From Halomicroarcula saliterrae (GTDB lineage: Archaea; Halobacteriota; Halobacteria; Halobacteriales; Haloarculaceae): a stretch of DNA of 64,000 nt. The notes beneath the pieces are model-generated. The model saw only the letters and a program-made list of their open reading frames with translations. It ran no database searches and was not told where the DNA came from. The first letter of the stretch is position 1, and each line of letters starts with the position of its first letter. Location: positions 248,001-312,000 of the forward strand of contig NZ_JAMQON010000002.1 in the NCBI RefSeq assembly GCF_031624395.1. The letters run 5' to 3'. Below are positions 42,668 to 52,357 of the stretch, in pieces. Both the position numbers and the translations under genes were made by a program.

Positions 42668-43492
42668 ATGGAAAACATCGATGTTCAGGGAGCGTCGGTC
42701 CCCGCACTCGGCCTCGGAACCTGGCAGCTCACCGGGCCGACCTGTCGCGAGACGGTCAGGGACGCCGTCGAGATGGGGTATCGCCACGTCGACACCGCAC
42801 AGGCCTACGGCAACGAGCGCCAGGTCGGGCTGGGTATCGAGGCCGCCGAGGTGGACCGCGAGGACGTGTTCCTCGTGACGAAACTCGACGGGAGCAACCG
42901 CGACGCCGCGAGCGTCCGGCGGTCGACCCGCGAGAGCCTGCACAAGCTGGGTACCGACTACCTCGACTGCCTGCTCATCCACTGGCCCAACAAGCCCTGG
43001 ACGGCGCCCCTCGAAGAGACGCTGGGGGCGATGAACGACCTCGTGGACGAGGGACTTGTCGAGCATATCGGTGTGAGCAACTTCTCGCCGTCGCGTCTCG
43101 ACCGGGCCCGCGAACACTCCGCGGCCCCTATCCTCACCGACCAGGTCCAGTACCACCCCTACTGGGACCAGCGGAAGCTGCTCGACTACTGCCGTATCCA
43201 CGACGTCCTGCTGACGGCCTACAGCCCGCTGGCCCGCGGCGGCGTGCTCGACGACCCCGCGCTGGTCACCATCGGGAACCGCTACGGCAAGTCCCCCGCA
43301 CAGGTCGCCCTGCGCTGGCTCGTCCAGCAGGACGGCGTCGCGGCCATCCCGAAAGCCTCCAGTCGGGAGCATCTGGAAGCGAACATGGCTGTCTTCGACT
43401 TCGAGCTGACCGACGACGAGATGGCGTGGATTCGCGACCCCTCGAAGGTCAAGACCGGCGTCCAGTTCGTGCGGTCCCAGCTCCCGTTCTGA
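42668..43492 (+). CDS. aldo/keto reductase
   Basis: 274 residues, TIM barrel, NADP-dependent carbonyl reduction. The catalytic tetrad is seen: Asp in DTAQAYGNE (with the Tyr), Lys in LVTKLDG and His in LIHWPN. The substrate-side motif GVSNFSPSRL and the NADP-binding IPKASSREHLEANMAVFDF (in parts) near the end are normal. The ATG at 42668 is the family start. The substrate is unknown. Confidence 0.92.
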   Translation: MENIDVQGASVPALGLGTWQLTGPTCRETVRDAVEMGYRHVDTAQAYGNERQVGLGIEAAEVDREDVFLVTKLDGSNRDAASVRRSTRESLHKLGTDYLDCLLIHWPNKPWTAPLEETLGAMNDLVDEGLVEHIGVSNFSPSRLDRAREHSAAPILTDQVQYHPYWDQRKLLDYCRIHDVLLTAYSPLARGGVLDDPALVTIGNRYGKSPAQVALRWLVQQDGVAAIPKASSREHLEANMAVFDFELTDDEMAWIRDPSKVKTGVQFVRSQLPF

Positions 43493-43547
43493 GCGGCTCG
43501 GACCCCCCTATCGAGTGAATTTTGCACGCGGGAACCCAACAGCCGGT

Positions 43548-44222
43548 ATGGTGACCCCGCTTGCCGACGGCGTGTGGTGGTACGACCTCCGTGGAACCAA
43601 CGCCTATCTCGTCGACGACGACGGGACGCTGACGCTGGTCGACACCGGGATGCGCTTTCACGCCAGTGCACTCATCGGCGGCCTCCGTGAGGCAGGGTTC
43701 GAGCTGCGTGACCTCGACCGGATTCTCCTGACGCACTACGATATGGACCACGTCGGCGGGCTCGGGGCCTTCGACGGCGTTGACCTGACTATCCACGTCG
43801 GCGCGGCGGACGCCCCCCTCGTCACCGGCGAGCAGAAACCGCCGCTGTCGAACCACAAGGGGCTGATACAGCGCGTCGGCCGGCTGCTGACTTCGGTCCC
43901 GGACAACCCGGTCGAGCCGGTCGAGGACGGCGATTCCGTGGGCACGTTCACCGTCTACGGGACGCCGGGCCACACGCCGGGTCACGTCTGTTACGTCAGC
44001 GAAGCGCTGTCGACGGCCCTCCTCGGCGACCTCGTCCTCGAACGGGGCGGCACCGTCTATCCGTCGCCGTGGCTGTTGAGCTACGACGCCGACGCCGTCG
44101 AAGCGAGCGTCCGGTCGCTGGCCGAGCGGGCCCCGGCGTTCGAGGTGGCCGCGATGGGCCACGGCGTCCCGTTCGAGGAGGGCGGAAGCCGGCGGCTGGC
44201 CAGTGTCGTCGAGACGCTGTGA
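43548..44222 (+). CDS. metallo-beta-lactamase-fold hydrolase
   Basis: 224 residues. The metal site reads LLTHYDMDHVGG (HxDxDH rather than HxHxDH), then TPGHTPGHVCY and LLGDLVLERGG with the bridging Asp, and a late AMGHGVPF. The variant second metal ligand (Asp instead of His) is seen in some glyoxalase-II-like archaeal enzymes. It probably hydrolyses a thioester or phosphodiester. The ATG at 43548 precedes the typical VTPLADGVWWYD strand. The aldo/keto reductase gene lies 55 nt upstream on the same strand. Confidence 0.85.
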   Translation: MVTPLADGVWWYDLRGTNAYLVDDDGTLTLVDTGMRFHASALIGGLREAGFELRDLDRILLTHYDMDHVGGLGAFDGVDLTIHVGAADAPLVTGEQKPPLSNHKGLIQRVGRLLTSVPDNPVEPVEDGDSVGTFTVYGTPGHTPGHVCYVSEALSTALLGDLVLERGGTVYPSPWLLSYDADAVEASVRSLAERAPAFEVAAMGHGVPFEEGGSRRLASVVETL

Positions 44223-44236
44223 AAAGCCGCCGGACG

Positions 44237-44548
44237 CTACAGTTCCTCGGCGACCGCGTCGGGCCCCAGCAGGTTCGGGTCGACGACGAGGTCGGTCTGT
44301 CGGCTGGCGAAGTCGGGCAGGGACCCCTCCGCGTAGACGACGACGCGCAGGTCGGGGTTGAGGTCCTTCGCGACGGAGATAGAGGTCGCCTGGGCCATCT
44401 CCGTCAGCAGGTACACCTCGGCGTCGTGGATACCGGCCTCTTCGAGCCCCGGTCGGTTGCCGACGTCGGCGACGGTGACCGCGTGACCCTCGGCCGCCAG
44501 TGCCTCGCGCATCCGTTCGGGGTCGTCCCCGACGACGATGACGTCCAT
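44237..44548 (-). CDS. DUF7126-like Rossmann protein
   Basis: 103 residues with a TrkA_N-like Rossmann start MDVIVVGDDPERMREAL. It starts 2 nt after the guaA(B) stop, in a pyrG - guaA(B) - DUF7126 run that is conserved in haloarchaea, where this gene is sometimes labelled CTP synthetase by position only. It has no CTP synthase motif. A nucleotide-sensing or regulatory role is plausible but unproven. Confidence 0.75.
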   Translation of the reverse strand: MDVIVVGDDPERMREALAAEGHAVTVADVGNRPGLEEAGIHDAEVYLLTEMAQATSISVAKDLNPDLRVVVYAEGSLPDFASRQTDLVVDPNLLGPDAVAEEL

Positions 44549-44550
44549 CG

Positions 44551-45468
44551 TCACTCGTACTCGATGGTCGCGGGCGGTTTGTGGGTCACGTCGTAGACCA
44601 CGCGTGCGACGTTCTCGTGGGCACCCGTGATACGGCTCTGCATCCGCTGGAGCGTGTCCCAGTCGAGTTCCTGAGCGCGGGCGGTCATCCCGTCGCGGGA
44701 CTCGACGGAGCGGACGGCGACGACCCAGCCGTGGACGCGGTTGTCGCCCTTGACGCCGGTGGCCTTGCCGATGACGGCGGCCAGCGCCTGCCACGGCTCG
44801 TACTCTTCGAGTTCTTCCTCGACGACGTGGTTGGCCTCCCGAGCGACGTCCAGCTTCTCCTCGGTGACTTCGCCGATGATCCGGACGGCGAGCCCGGGAC
44901 CGGGGAACGGCATGCGCTCGGAGATTATCTCTTCGAGGTCGAGCGCGCGAGCGACCTCGCGGACCTCGTCCTTGTACAGATCGCGCATCGGTTCGACGAT
45001 GCCGTCGAAGTCGATGCGTTCGGGGAGCCCGCCGACGTTGTGGTGGGACTTGATGGTCCCCTCGCTCTCGATGCGGTCCGGGTAGATGGTCCCCTGGACG
45101 AGGTAGTCCGCGTCGACCTCGCGGGCGACCGTCTCGAACTCCCGGATGAACTGCTCGCCGATGATGTGGCGTTTCTCCTCGGGGTCGGTCTCGCCACCGA
45201 GCTCTTCGAGGAATCGGTCCTTCGCGTCGACGATTCGGAGGCTCTCCATGTAGTCGAACGTCTCGCGGATCTCGTCGGTCTCGCCTTTCCGCATGAGCCC
45301 GGTGTCGACGTACACCGCGGTCAGCTGGTCGCCGATGGCCTCGTAGGCGAGCGCGGCCGCCGTGGACGAGTCGACGCCGCCGGAGAGGCCGATGACGGCG
45401 TTCTTATCGCCCACTTCGTCGGCTATCTCCGCGACCTTCTCGTCGATGAACTCCTCGACGTCGACCAT
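44551..45468 (-). CDS. guaAB: GMP synthase, ATP-pyrophosphatase subunit
   Basis: 305 residues. It carries the PP-loop [12 protein letters not shown], the N-type pyrophosphatase core, and the C-terminal dimer domain with [11 protein letters not shown] and a final KPPATIEYE. It adenylates XMP; ammonia comes from a separate glutamine amidotransferase subunit not in this window. The ATG overlaps the pyrG stop by 1-3 nt, so the genes are coupled. Confidence 0.93.
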   Translation of the reverse strand: MVDVEEFIDEKVAEIADEVGDKNAVIGLSGGVDSSTAAALAYEAIGDQLTAVYVDTGLMRKGETDEIRETFDYMESLRIVDAKDRFLEELGGETDPEEKRHIIGEQFIREFETVAREVDADYLVQGTIYPDRIESEGTIKSHHNVGGLPERIDFDGIVEPMRDLYKDEVREVARALDLEEIISERMPFPGPGLAVRIIGEVTEEKLDVAREANHVVEEELEEYEPWQALAAVIGKATGVKGDNRVHGWVVAVRSVESRDGMTARAQELDWDTLQRMQSRITGAHENVARVVYDVTHKPPATIEYE

Positions 45469-47138
45469 CAGTGGCTCACCTCCTTGGTCCCCGCACCGTC
45501 AGGGGCGTGCGGTTCGTCGCTGACGACGGCATCCAGCAGGCCGACGAACGGCGGGCTGGCGCGGGTGGGACGGGAGCGAAACTCCGGGTGGAACTGCGTC
45601 CCGATGAAGTAGGGGTGCTCCTCGGCTGCGAGTTCGAGTATCTCCATACGGTTGCCAGAGCGCCCGGAGAACTTGAGGCCGGCGTCTTCCAGTTCCTCGA
45701 AGTACTCGGGGTTGACCTCGTAGCGGTGGCGGTGTCGCTCCGTACAGGAGTCGCCGCCGTACAGCTCGGCCGCCAGCGTCCCCGGGTCGATGTCGGTCTC
45801 GTGGGCGCCCAGCCGCATCGTCCCGCCCATGTCCTCGATCTCGTACTGCTCGGGGAGGATGTCGATGACTGGGTGTGGCGTGTCCTCGTCGAGTTCCGCG
45901 GAGTGAGCGCCCTCGAGTCCGAGGACGTTCCGGGCGTACTCGATGACCGCGAGCTGAAAGCCCAGACAGAGCCCCAGATACGGGACGTCGTTCTCGCGGG
46001 CGTACCGGATGGCGTCGATTTTGCCCTGTGTCCCGCGGTTGCCGAAGCCGCCGGGGACGACGATGGCGTCGGCCTCGCGCATCCGGTCGGCGTGGTGGTC
46101 CGGCATCTTCTCGGAGTTGACCCAGTGGACGTTGACGTCGACGTTCTTCTCCAGCCCGGCGTGTTTCAGCGCCTCGTGGACGGACATGTAGGCGTCTTCG
46201 AGGTCGTACTTGCCCACGAGCGCGACGTCGACCTCGCCCTGGGTCTGCTGGGTGACGAGTTCGCGCCAGCGGTTCTCGCGTTCGTCCTCGGGGAGGGCCT
46301 CTTCTTTGATGTCCAGCCGCTCCATGACGTACTCGTCGAGCCCCTCTTCCTCGACCATCAGCGGGACGTGGTAGATGTCGTCCACGTCGGGGTTCGAGAA
46401 CACCGCGTCCGTGGGGACGTCACAGAACAGGGCGATTTTCTCCTTGGTGTCGATGTCGAGCTTGTCCGAACAGCGCCCGACCAGCACGTCCGGCTGGAGG
46501 CCGATAGAGCGCAGTTCCTTGACCGAGTGTTGGGTCGGTTTGGTCTTCTGTTCGCCGTTTTTCGAGTACGGGACGAGCGTGACGTGGGTGAAGAGAATGT
46601 CGTCCTCGTCTTCCTCGTGAGCGAACTGGCGAAGGGCTTCCAGAAACGGCATCCCCTCGATGTCACCGACGGTCCCCCCGACCTCGATGATACAGACGTC
46701 GTTGCCCTCGGCGGCCTCCCGTATCCGTCGCTTGATGTCGTCGGTGATGTGCGGGATAATCTGTACGGTGCGGCCGAGGTAGTCGCCGGCGCGCTCCTTC
46801 TCGATGACGTGCTGGTAGGTCTTCCCCGTGGTGACGTTGTGGTCGAACGTCATGTCGATGTCGAGGAAGCGCTCGTAGTTCCCCAGGTCGAGGTCGACCT
46901 CACCGCCGTCCTTGAGGACGTACACCTCGCCGTGCTGGAAGGGGTTCATCGTACCGGCGTCGACGTTGAGATACGGGTCGATCTTGACCGCGGTCACGTC
47001 GAACCCGGCGTTCTTGAGAAGGCGGCCCGTGCTGGCGGCGGTGATGCCCTTTCCCAGACCTGACATCACGCCACCGGTGACGAAGATGAACTTGCGACCC
47101 AGTTCCGGGTCGTAGTCCGTTTCGGGTTCGGTCGGCAT
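45468..47138 (-). CDS. pyrG: CTP synthase
   Basis: 556 residues. The synthetase domain (about 1-280) opens [17 protein letters not shown] (P-loop) and contains [12 protein letters not shown]; the glutaminase domain (about 300-540) has the catalytic Cys in [17 protein letters not shown] and the His/Glu in TQFHPEF. It converts UTP to CTP. The start at 47138 ([14 protein letters not shown]) is the archaeal one. First gene of the run with guaA(B) and the DUF7126 gene. Confidence 0.95.
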   Translation of the reverse strand: MPTEPETDYDPELGRKFIFVTGGVMSGLGKGITAASTGRLLKNAGFDVTAVKIDPYLNVDAGTMNPFQHGEVYVLKDGGEVDLDLGNYERFLDIDMTFDHNVTTGKTYQHVIEKERAGDYLGRTVQIIPHITDDIKRRIREAAEGNDVCIIEVGGTVGDIEGMPFLEALRQFAHEEDEDDILFTHVTLVPYSKNGEQKTKPTQHSVKELRSIGLQPDVLVGRCSDKLDIDTKEKIALFCDVPTDAVFSNPDVDDIYHVPLMVEEEGLDEYVMERLDIKEEALPEDERENRWRELVTQQTQGEVDVALVGKYDLEDAYMSVHEALKHAGLEKNVDVNVHWVNSEKMPDHHADRMREADAIVVPGGFGNRGTQGKIDAIRYARENDVPYLGLCLGFQLAVIEYARNVLGLEGAHSAELDEDTPHPVIDILPEQYEIEDMGGTMRLGAHETDIDPGTLAAELYGGDSCTERHRHRYEVNPEYFEELEDAGLKFSGRSGNRMEILELAAEEHPYFIGTQFHPEFRSRPTRASPPFVGLLDAVVSDEPHAPDGAGTKEVSH

Positions 47139-47226
47139 ACTGTCGGTGAATCCCGTGCCCTCAAAACGGTTTCGGAGCACGCCATCTTCGCCACTCGCTC
47201 GCACTGTCGGCCGTGGTGTCGCCTAG

Positions 47227-47631
47227 CTACTGCGCCCGCTTGCGGCCGCCCGGTCGCAACACCCGCGAGAGCAGCCCCGGTTGCTTCGCCGTCGGGTCGT
47301 ATCGGAGATACGCCAGCAACACCTCCCCACGATCGGTCAGGCGCACCAGTTTCGTGTCCTCGTCGTGGACCAGCACCCCGGCTTCCACCAGTCGGGGAAT
47401 GTGTGTCTGGTACAGCGAGACGTACACCGTCTTTCGTTCCTTCACGCCGGCGTCGTCCCCGTGCTCTCCGCCGGCGAGCTCGTTCGTGATGTCGCCGACG
47501 GTCGCTTCCCCGCCGGCCCGGTCGAGCGTGCGGAGCAGTTCCCGCCGCCGGTGCATCGCGAGGAGCGTGAAGATCTCGTCTTCGGACAGTCCTGACCCGC
47601 TCGTGTCTGCGATTTTGGCTTTTTTGTCCAC
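47227..47631 (-). CDS. DUF7344-like winged-helix protein
   Basis: 134 residues. The winged helix EDEIFTLLAMHRRRELLRTL, VGDITNELAG and VYVSLYQTHIPRLVEAGVL is the pattern of the haloarchaeal DUF7344 regulators; the wing is LVHDEDTKLVRLTDRG. The C terminus is short and basic. Probably a transcription factor; target unknown. Confidence 0.78.
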   Translation of the reverse strand: MDKKAKIADTSGSGLSEDEIFTLLAMHRRRELLRTLDRAGGEATVGDITNELAGGEHGDDAGVKERKTVYVSLYQTHIPRLVEAGVLVHDEDTKLVRLTDRGEVLLAYLRYDPTAKQPGLLSRVLRPGGRKRAQ

Positions 47632-47726
47632 TACGACTCCTCATTTGTTATATCAAGCCACCGATTATCAGTGTTCTTTCCATGTACTGGTCGTTTGGAG
47701 CTCACAGGTCCGGACCGCCGGCGCAC

Positions 47727-47915
47727 TCAAGCGCTCTGGGCCAGGGTACGGGTGACCGCGACCAGCGCCGCGAGCGCCAGCGCCGAGAACACGGCATCGC
47801 CGGTCGCCGCACCGATGGCGAGAAACAGGACGAGCCCGGCGAGAAAGCCGGCGACGAGCGAGAGCGCCCCGTGGCTGGCGCGCCGGACGACCGGTCCGGG
47901 ACTTGCCGTGGACAT
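47727..47915 (-). CDS. tiny membrane protein
   Basis: 62 residues with two hydrophobic helices (LSLVAGFLAGLVLFLAIG; AVFSALALAALVAV). No motif. A TATA-like site at about 47935-47945 is in the right place. Reported with reserve. Confidence 0.45.
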   Translation of the reverse strand: MSTASPGPVVRRASHGALSLVAGFLAGLVLFLAIGAATGDAVFSALALAALVAVTRTLAQSA

Positions 47916-47971
47916 GTATCGCTATTGTGCGCTATAGAGAATAAATATACGCCCGGCAGCTGCCGGCCGGT

Positions 47972-49342
47972 TCAGTTCGCCAGCGGCTGGGAGATAATCC
48001 ACAGCGAACAGACGGTGTAGCCGACCATGACGACGGCGAGGGGCGCGTGCGCTCGACGGCCGGCGGAGACGCCATACCGGCGAACGGCGGCGGCGTGGGC
48101 GGCCGCGACGGCGACGAGGTGGCCGCCGACGACTAGCAGTACCTGTGAGCCCCAGAACACGGACACCGAGAGCCCGGCGACGGGGTCGACAGCGAGCAGG
48201 CCGGCGGTCGACAGTTCGAGGAGTCGGCCGAGGTTCCGGAGGACGAACGGGTAGGTGTGGGCCACCTCGTAGGCCGCGGCGATGGGGAGCAACGAGGCGG
48301 CAAAGGCCGTCGGCCCGGCTTCGTCGCCGGCGCGGCCCGCGAGCGCCACGGCGAGCCAGTACCCGCCCAGAAACAGGCCAAAGCCGACGAGATACAGCGC
48401 GACTGCGGCGGGGACCGGTCCGGCGAGCCCCCGCGTCGCGGCCAGCAGGCTCTGGAACGCGGTGGTTTCCGCCAGCCCGTCGAAGCTCACGGTGTACAGC
48501 GCCAACACGACGAACGCGGCGGTCGAGACGCTCCGGACCGAACGGGTACAGCTCCGCCACGGGGCCCGTAACGCGACGCGGTAGCCGCCGGCCTCGCGGC
48601 CGACCGACAGCGGCGCGACCAGTCCGAGCAGGCGGTACAGCACTGCCAGCGCGTCGGCCCGGCGGAGCCACGCCGGCCCGAACGCGAGCGCCCCGAGCAG
48701 CATCACCAGGGCGTACCCGGCGACCAGCACCGCCGTGAGTCGCGGCGAGCGCGGGAGCGTCGTGAGGTTCTCGGCGACGCCGACCACGAGGGCAAAACCC
48801 GCGACTGCGGGCCACTCCCCCAGCCACTCGGGGTACGTCCCGAGGAGTCGCGGCGGTGCCCCCTCCAGTCGAGTGAGGCCCCGATAGACGGTCTCCCAGG
48901 GCGAGACGACGGGCCACGGGCTCCCGACGACGACGGCGAGCAGCCCGATTCCCTTCAGCCAGACCGGCCAGAAGAGGACCGTCGCGACGTTCGCCGACCG
49001 TATCTGGGGGCCGACCACTCCGAAGGCGAGCACGGCGACGAGCGCCACCAGTCCGAGGGCCCTCCCGACGTTTTCGAGCGCCCGGGCGAGCCAGACCGGG
49101 ACCGTCACCGAGGGCGGGGCGGCGGTCCCTTCGCCGGCGTCGCCCGTCCGGTCGCCGACGGCCAGCCAGACGGCCGTGAGCGCGACCGTCCCGCCGGCCC
49201 CGGTGTACAGCAGCCACAGCGGAATCGGGGCCGCGGCGGCGCTGCCGACTGCCCCGTGTGCGCTCGCGACGCCGGCAGACGCCGACAGCCACAGCGCCGT
49301 CACGGCGACTCCGAGCGGGCGCAGCCAGCGACGGTCGTCCAT
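47972..49342 (-). CDS. polytopic membrane protein
   Basis: 456 residues with about 10-12 membrane helices. An N-terminal signal-like helix ends in VASAHGAVGSAAAAP. A conserved loop SPWPVVSPWETVYRGL and GAPPRLLGTYPEWLGEWP is followed by membrane helices; similar loops occur in proteins that databases sometimes call fenitrothion hydrolase, with no evidence for that activity. Function unknown. Divergent from the beta-propeller gene. Confidence 0.75.
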   Translation of the reverse strand: MDDRRWLRPLGVAVTALWLSASAGVASAHGAVGSAAAAPIPLWLLYTGAGGTVALTAVWLAVGDRTGDAGEGTAAPPSVTVPVWLARALENVGRALGLVALVAVLAFGVVGPQIRSANVATVLFWPVWLKGIGLLAVVVGSPWPVVSPWETVYRGLTRLEGAPPRLLGTYPEWLGEWPAVAGFALVVGVAENLTTLPRSPRLTAVLVAGYALVMLLGALAFGPAWLRRADALAVLYRLLGLVAPLSVGREAGGYRVALRAPWRSCTRSVRSVSTAAFVVLALYTVSFDGLAETTAFQSLLAATRGLAGPVPAAVALYLVGFGLFLGGYWLAVALAGRAGDEAGPTAFAASLLPIAAAYEVAHTYPFVLRNLGRLLELSTAGLLAVDPVAGLSVSVFWGSQVLLVVGGHLVAVAAAHAAAVRRYGVSAGRRAHAPLAVVMVGYTVCSLWIISQPLAN

Positions 49343-49423
49343 ACCGGAACTGACGCCCCGGCCCGAAAGTACGTTCCGCTCTCTGTCCACGGGCTTATGG
49401 TCGCTGACGACCGAGCACCGGCA

Positions 49424-50653
49424 ATGCGAGGCCGAACGGCGCTCGTGGCACTGCTGTGTTGCGGGGCGCTCGCCGGAGTCGTGGTCGCCGGGCTCGCGGC
49501 CGAAAGCGGCGCGCTCACGCAGACGTGGGTCAGTGACACCCCCCGCGACAACGAGGTGAACCACCACGCCGTCGGGGTCGGGCCGCGCGGCGAGGTCGTC
49601 GTCGCGCCCGTCACCGCCGTGCCGGCGGACGGGAAAACCCTCGGCCCCACGGACTGTTCGCTCGTCCGGCTCCGGCCCAGCGACGGCGCGGTCCAGTGGC
49701 GCTGGAGCGTCCCCGGCGAGGACTGTTTCTCCCACGCGCTCACCCAGCCGGCCGTCGCCGACATCGACGCCGACCCCGGACTGGAGCTCGCCGTCGGCAC
49801 GACGCAGGACGCGCTGGTCGTCCTCGACGCGGCGTCGGGCCGAGAGGAGTGGCGGCTCCCGCTGTCGACGTACGGCTACGGCCAGCCCGCGGTCGGGAAC
49901 CTCACCGGCGACGCCCGCCCGGAAATCGTCGTCAGCGACATCGACGGCGGGCTCCTCGTCGCTCACGGCGACGGGACGGTGGCGTGGCGAGCCGAGACGA
50001 ACACCACGGTGTGGGCCCGGCCGCGCCTGGCCGACACCGACGGCGACGGCGAGAGCGAGGTCGTGGTAGGTGGCAACAACAACGTCAGCGTCTACGGGAG
50101 CGCTGGGAGCAAACAGTGGGACACCGAGGTCTCGGCGAAGACGCTCGCCGTCGGTGACGGCACCGTCCTCACGGGCGATACGCGCCAGCTCGTGGCGCTC
50201 GACGGCGCGACCGGCGAGCGGGTCTGGGAGCGACGCCTCGACGGCACGCCGCGCATCCACGACGTGGGCGACGCCGACGGCGATGGCCGCACGGAGGTGT
50301 ACGCGACCGTCTCCGGGCAGGTGCTCGCCATCGAGACGGCCGACGGCGATATCGACTGGCGTACCGACCTCGGGGGGGCCGAGCGCCAGTCTTCGTTCGC
50401 GCCCGTCCTCGGGGACGTCGACGGCGACGGCACCGAGGACGTAGTCGCCGTCGCGAACGACGGCACCGTCGCGGTGCTCGCCCCCGACACCGGCGAGGAG
50501 CGGGCCGCCTACGAGCGGGCGGTCCCCATCTGGACGTTCGCCACGACGGCGGACACCGACGGCGACGGCGACGACGAGGTGTTCGTCAGGTACGGCGACG
50601 GACGCGTCGTCGCCCTCGACTGGGTCGACGGCGAGTTCACGGTCGCCGGCTGA
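49424..50653 (+). CDS. secreted PQQ/FG-GAP-type beta-propeller protein
   Basis: 409 residues. A signal segment RTALVALLCCGALAGVVVAG precedes repeated propeller blades with Ca-binding loops such as DTDGDGESE, DADGDGRTE, DVDGDGTED and DTDGDGDDE and blades of the type LVALDGATGERVWERRL. It probably binds calcium and acts as a surface binding scaffold. A TATA-like CTTATGG lies about 27 nt before the ATG at 49424, which supports this start over the ATG at 49397. Its end overlaps the convergent hydrolase gene. Confidence 0.85.
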   Translation: MRGRTALVALLCCGALAGVVVAGLAAESGALTQTWVSDTPRDNEVNHHAVGVGPRGEVVVAPVTAVPADGKTLGPTDCSLVRLRPSDGAVQWRWSVPGEDCFSHALTQPAVADIDADPGLELAVGTTQDALVVLDAASGREEWRLPLSTYGYGQPAVGNLTGDARPEIVVSDIDGGLLVAHGDGTVAWRAETNTTVWARPRLADTDGDGESEVVVGGNNNVSVYGSAGSKQWDTEVSAKTLAVGDGTVLTGDTRQLVALDGATGERVWERRLDGTPRIHDVGDADGDGRTEVYATVSGQVLAIETADGDIDWRTDLGGAERQSSFAPVLGDVDGDGTEDVVAVANDGTVAVLAPDTGEERAAYERAVPIWTFATTADTDGDGDDEVFVRYGDGRVVALDWVDGEFTVAG

Positions 50654-51212
50654 GAAACGCGGCGACCAGTCGCCCCATCCGGTCGCGGGCCAGCCGGAAC
50701 TGGTGGGTCGCGGGGAGTGTCTCGACCGGGTGGTCCAGCGCGCCGGCGCGGTCGACCACCGGCGTGGGGTCCACGGCGGTGTCCCGGTCGCCGACGACGA
50801 CCTGTACCGGGCAGTCGACGGCCCCGAGCGCGTCGGCCGCGTCGGCCGGCGGCGCGAGAACCGAACACGCGGCGGGCCCGGCCTCGGCGGCGGTCCGGAG
50901 CGCCACGACGGCCCCGAAGCTGTAGCCGAACAGCCCGACGCGGTCGAACCGGTCGTTGGCCCACGAGAGCGCGTTCTCGGCGTCAGTGGTACACAGCGCC
51001 GGCCCGCGGGCGTCGTCCCAGGGGCCGTAGTCGAACCGGAGACAGGCCACCTCGCGGCCCAGCGCGTCGCTCACCGCCCGGAGTCTGGGGTCCGACCGGG
51101 AGCCACCCGCCCGGGGGTCCGGCGGGCAGGCGACGACGACGCTGTCGGCATCGGCTCGGTCGAGTCGCCCCGCCACGTCCCGCCCGCCGGGGATTAGCAC
51201 CGGCTCGCTCAT
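50637..51212 (-). CDS. alpha/beta hydrolase, dienelactone-hydrolase-like
   Basis: 191 residues, a compact alpha/beta hydrolase. The nucleophile elbow is GLFGYSFGAVVAL (Ser in GYSFG), the acid VVGDRDTAVD and the late His PATHQFRLAR. No cap domain. Likely an esterase on a small substrate. The last 17 nt overlap the beta-propeller gene, tail to tail. Confidence 0.82.
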   Translation of the reverse strand: MSEPVLIPGGRDVAGRLDRADADSVVVACPPDPRAGGSRSDPRLRAVSDALGREVACLRFDYGPWDDARGPALCTTDAENALSWANDRFDRVGLFGYSFGAVVALRTAAEAGPAACSVLAPPADAADALGAVDCPVQVVVGDRDTAVDPTPVVDRAGALDHPVETLPATHQFRLARDRMGRLVAAFLSRRP

Positions 51213-51386
51213 GACTGGACTGTCGGCGACGGAGGGCCTGTATCTGTCGCCGGAGTCGCCGACGGTCTCCGGCTCGGACCGTCGCCGCCGACGGGCCCTC
51301 GTCGATGGCTCTGGCTCCACCTGCTCGGCGGGAGATGAGCGCACACCCTGAAAGAAGTTTAAGGTCAGGGAACCGAACTGTGGGGT

Positions 51387-52226
51387 ATGGGAATCCTCTC
51401 GCGTGCGTCGTACGTCATCCGGTCGAAGGTGAACGCGGTGCTGAACCGGTCGGAAGACCCGACCGAGACGCTTGACTACAGCTACGAGCAGCTCCGCGAC
51501 GAGCTTCAGGACGTGAAACAGGGTATCGCCGACCTGACGACCCAGAAGAAACGCCTGCAGATACAGAAACGCAGGCTGGAGGAGAACGTCGAGAAGCACA
51601 ACGACCAGGCCCGCCAGGCCGTCGAGCAGGACCGCGACGACCTCGCGCGGCAGGCCCTGGAGAAGAAAAAACAGAAGATGAGCCAGATAGAGGAGCTCGA
51701 GGGCCAGATAAGCCAGCTCCAGCGCCAGCAGGACCAGCTCGTAGAGCAGAAAGACGAGCTCCAGCGCCAGATAGAGCAGTTCCGCACCAAAAAGGAGACG
51801 ATGAAGGCCCGTCACGAGGCCGCCAAGGCCTCCGCGCGGGTCAACGAGGCCATGACCGGTGCCGGCGACGAGATGGAGGACGTGAGCCGGGCCATCGAGC
51901 GCGCCGAGGAGCGGACCGAGGATATGGAGGCCCGTGCACAGGCCATGGACGAGCTCCGCGAGAACGGCGCACTGGAGAACCAGCTCGACGACCGGAGCTC
52001 GCTGGAGAAGGAGCTCGACGCGGTCCAGCAGGACGGCGAGGTCGACGCCGAGCTGGATACGCTGAAATCGGAGATGGGGAAAGAAGAGGAGCCGACGGCC
52101 AACGGCGGCGACGAGGCCGCCGAGACCGAACTGGAACAGGAACTGGAGGACGACACCGTCAGCGACGTCGAGGTCGACGACAGCGAGGTCGAGGCCGAGC
52201 TGGACGAGCTGAAAGACGAGGAGTAG
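51387..52226 (+). CDS. pspA: PspA/IM30-family membrane stress protein
   Basis: 279 residues, almost wholly a long helical coiled coil (about 5-225) beginning GILSRASYVIRSKVNAVLNR, the PspA/Vipp1 N-terminal amphipathic helix, with the family segment DPTETLDYSYEQL. ESCRT-III-like PspA forms scaffolds on damaged membranes. The acidic C-terminal tail (about 230-279) is typical of haloarchaea. No PspB/C partner is nearby. Confidence 0.9.
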   Translation: MGILSRASYVIRSKVNAVLNRSEDPTETLDYSYEQLRDELQDVKQGIADLTTQKKRLQIQKRRLEENVEKHNDQARQAVEQDRDDLARQALEKKKQKMSQIEELEGQISQLQRQQDQLVEQKDELQRQIEQFRTKKETMKARHEAAKASARVNEAMTGAGDEMEDVSRAIERAEERTEDMEARAQAMDELRENGALENQLDDRSSLEKELDAVQQDGEVDAELDTLKSEMGKEEEPTANGGDEAAETELEQELEDDTVSDVEVDDSEVEAELDELKDEE

Positions 52227-52340
52227 CGAGGTCGCGAACGGAGTGAGCGACCTCGGACGGCGAGCGGGGAACGGAGTGAGGCCCCGTCCCGGAACGGGGA
52301 GCAGTAGCGTAACGGGAACAGGGAGACAGTCACCGCTGTG
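52227..52340. terminator. hairpins between convergent pspA and SLC13 genes
   Basis: CGAGGTCGC - 11 nt - GCGACCTCG (52227-52255) is a 9-bp stem directly after the pspA stop. CCCCGT - 6 nt - ACGGGG follows near 52280. The loop GAACGGAGTGA recurs in other intergenic hairpins here. A bidirectional terminator or processing element is plausible. Confidence 0.4.
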
Positions 52341-52357
52341 GCGACGCCGGGTCGCAC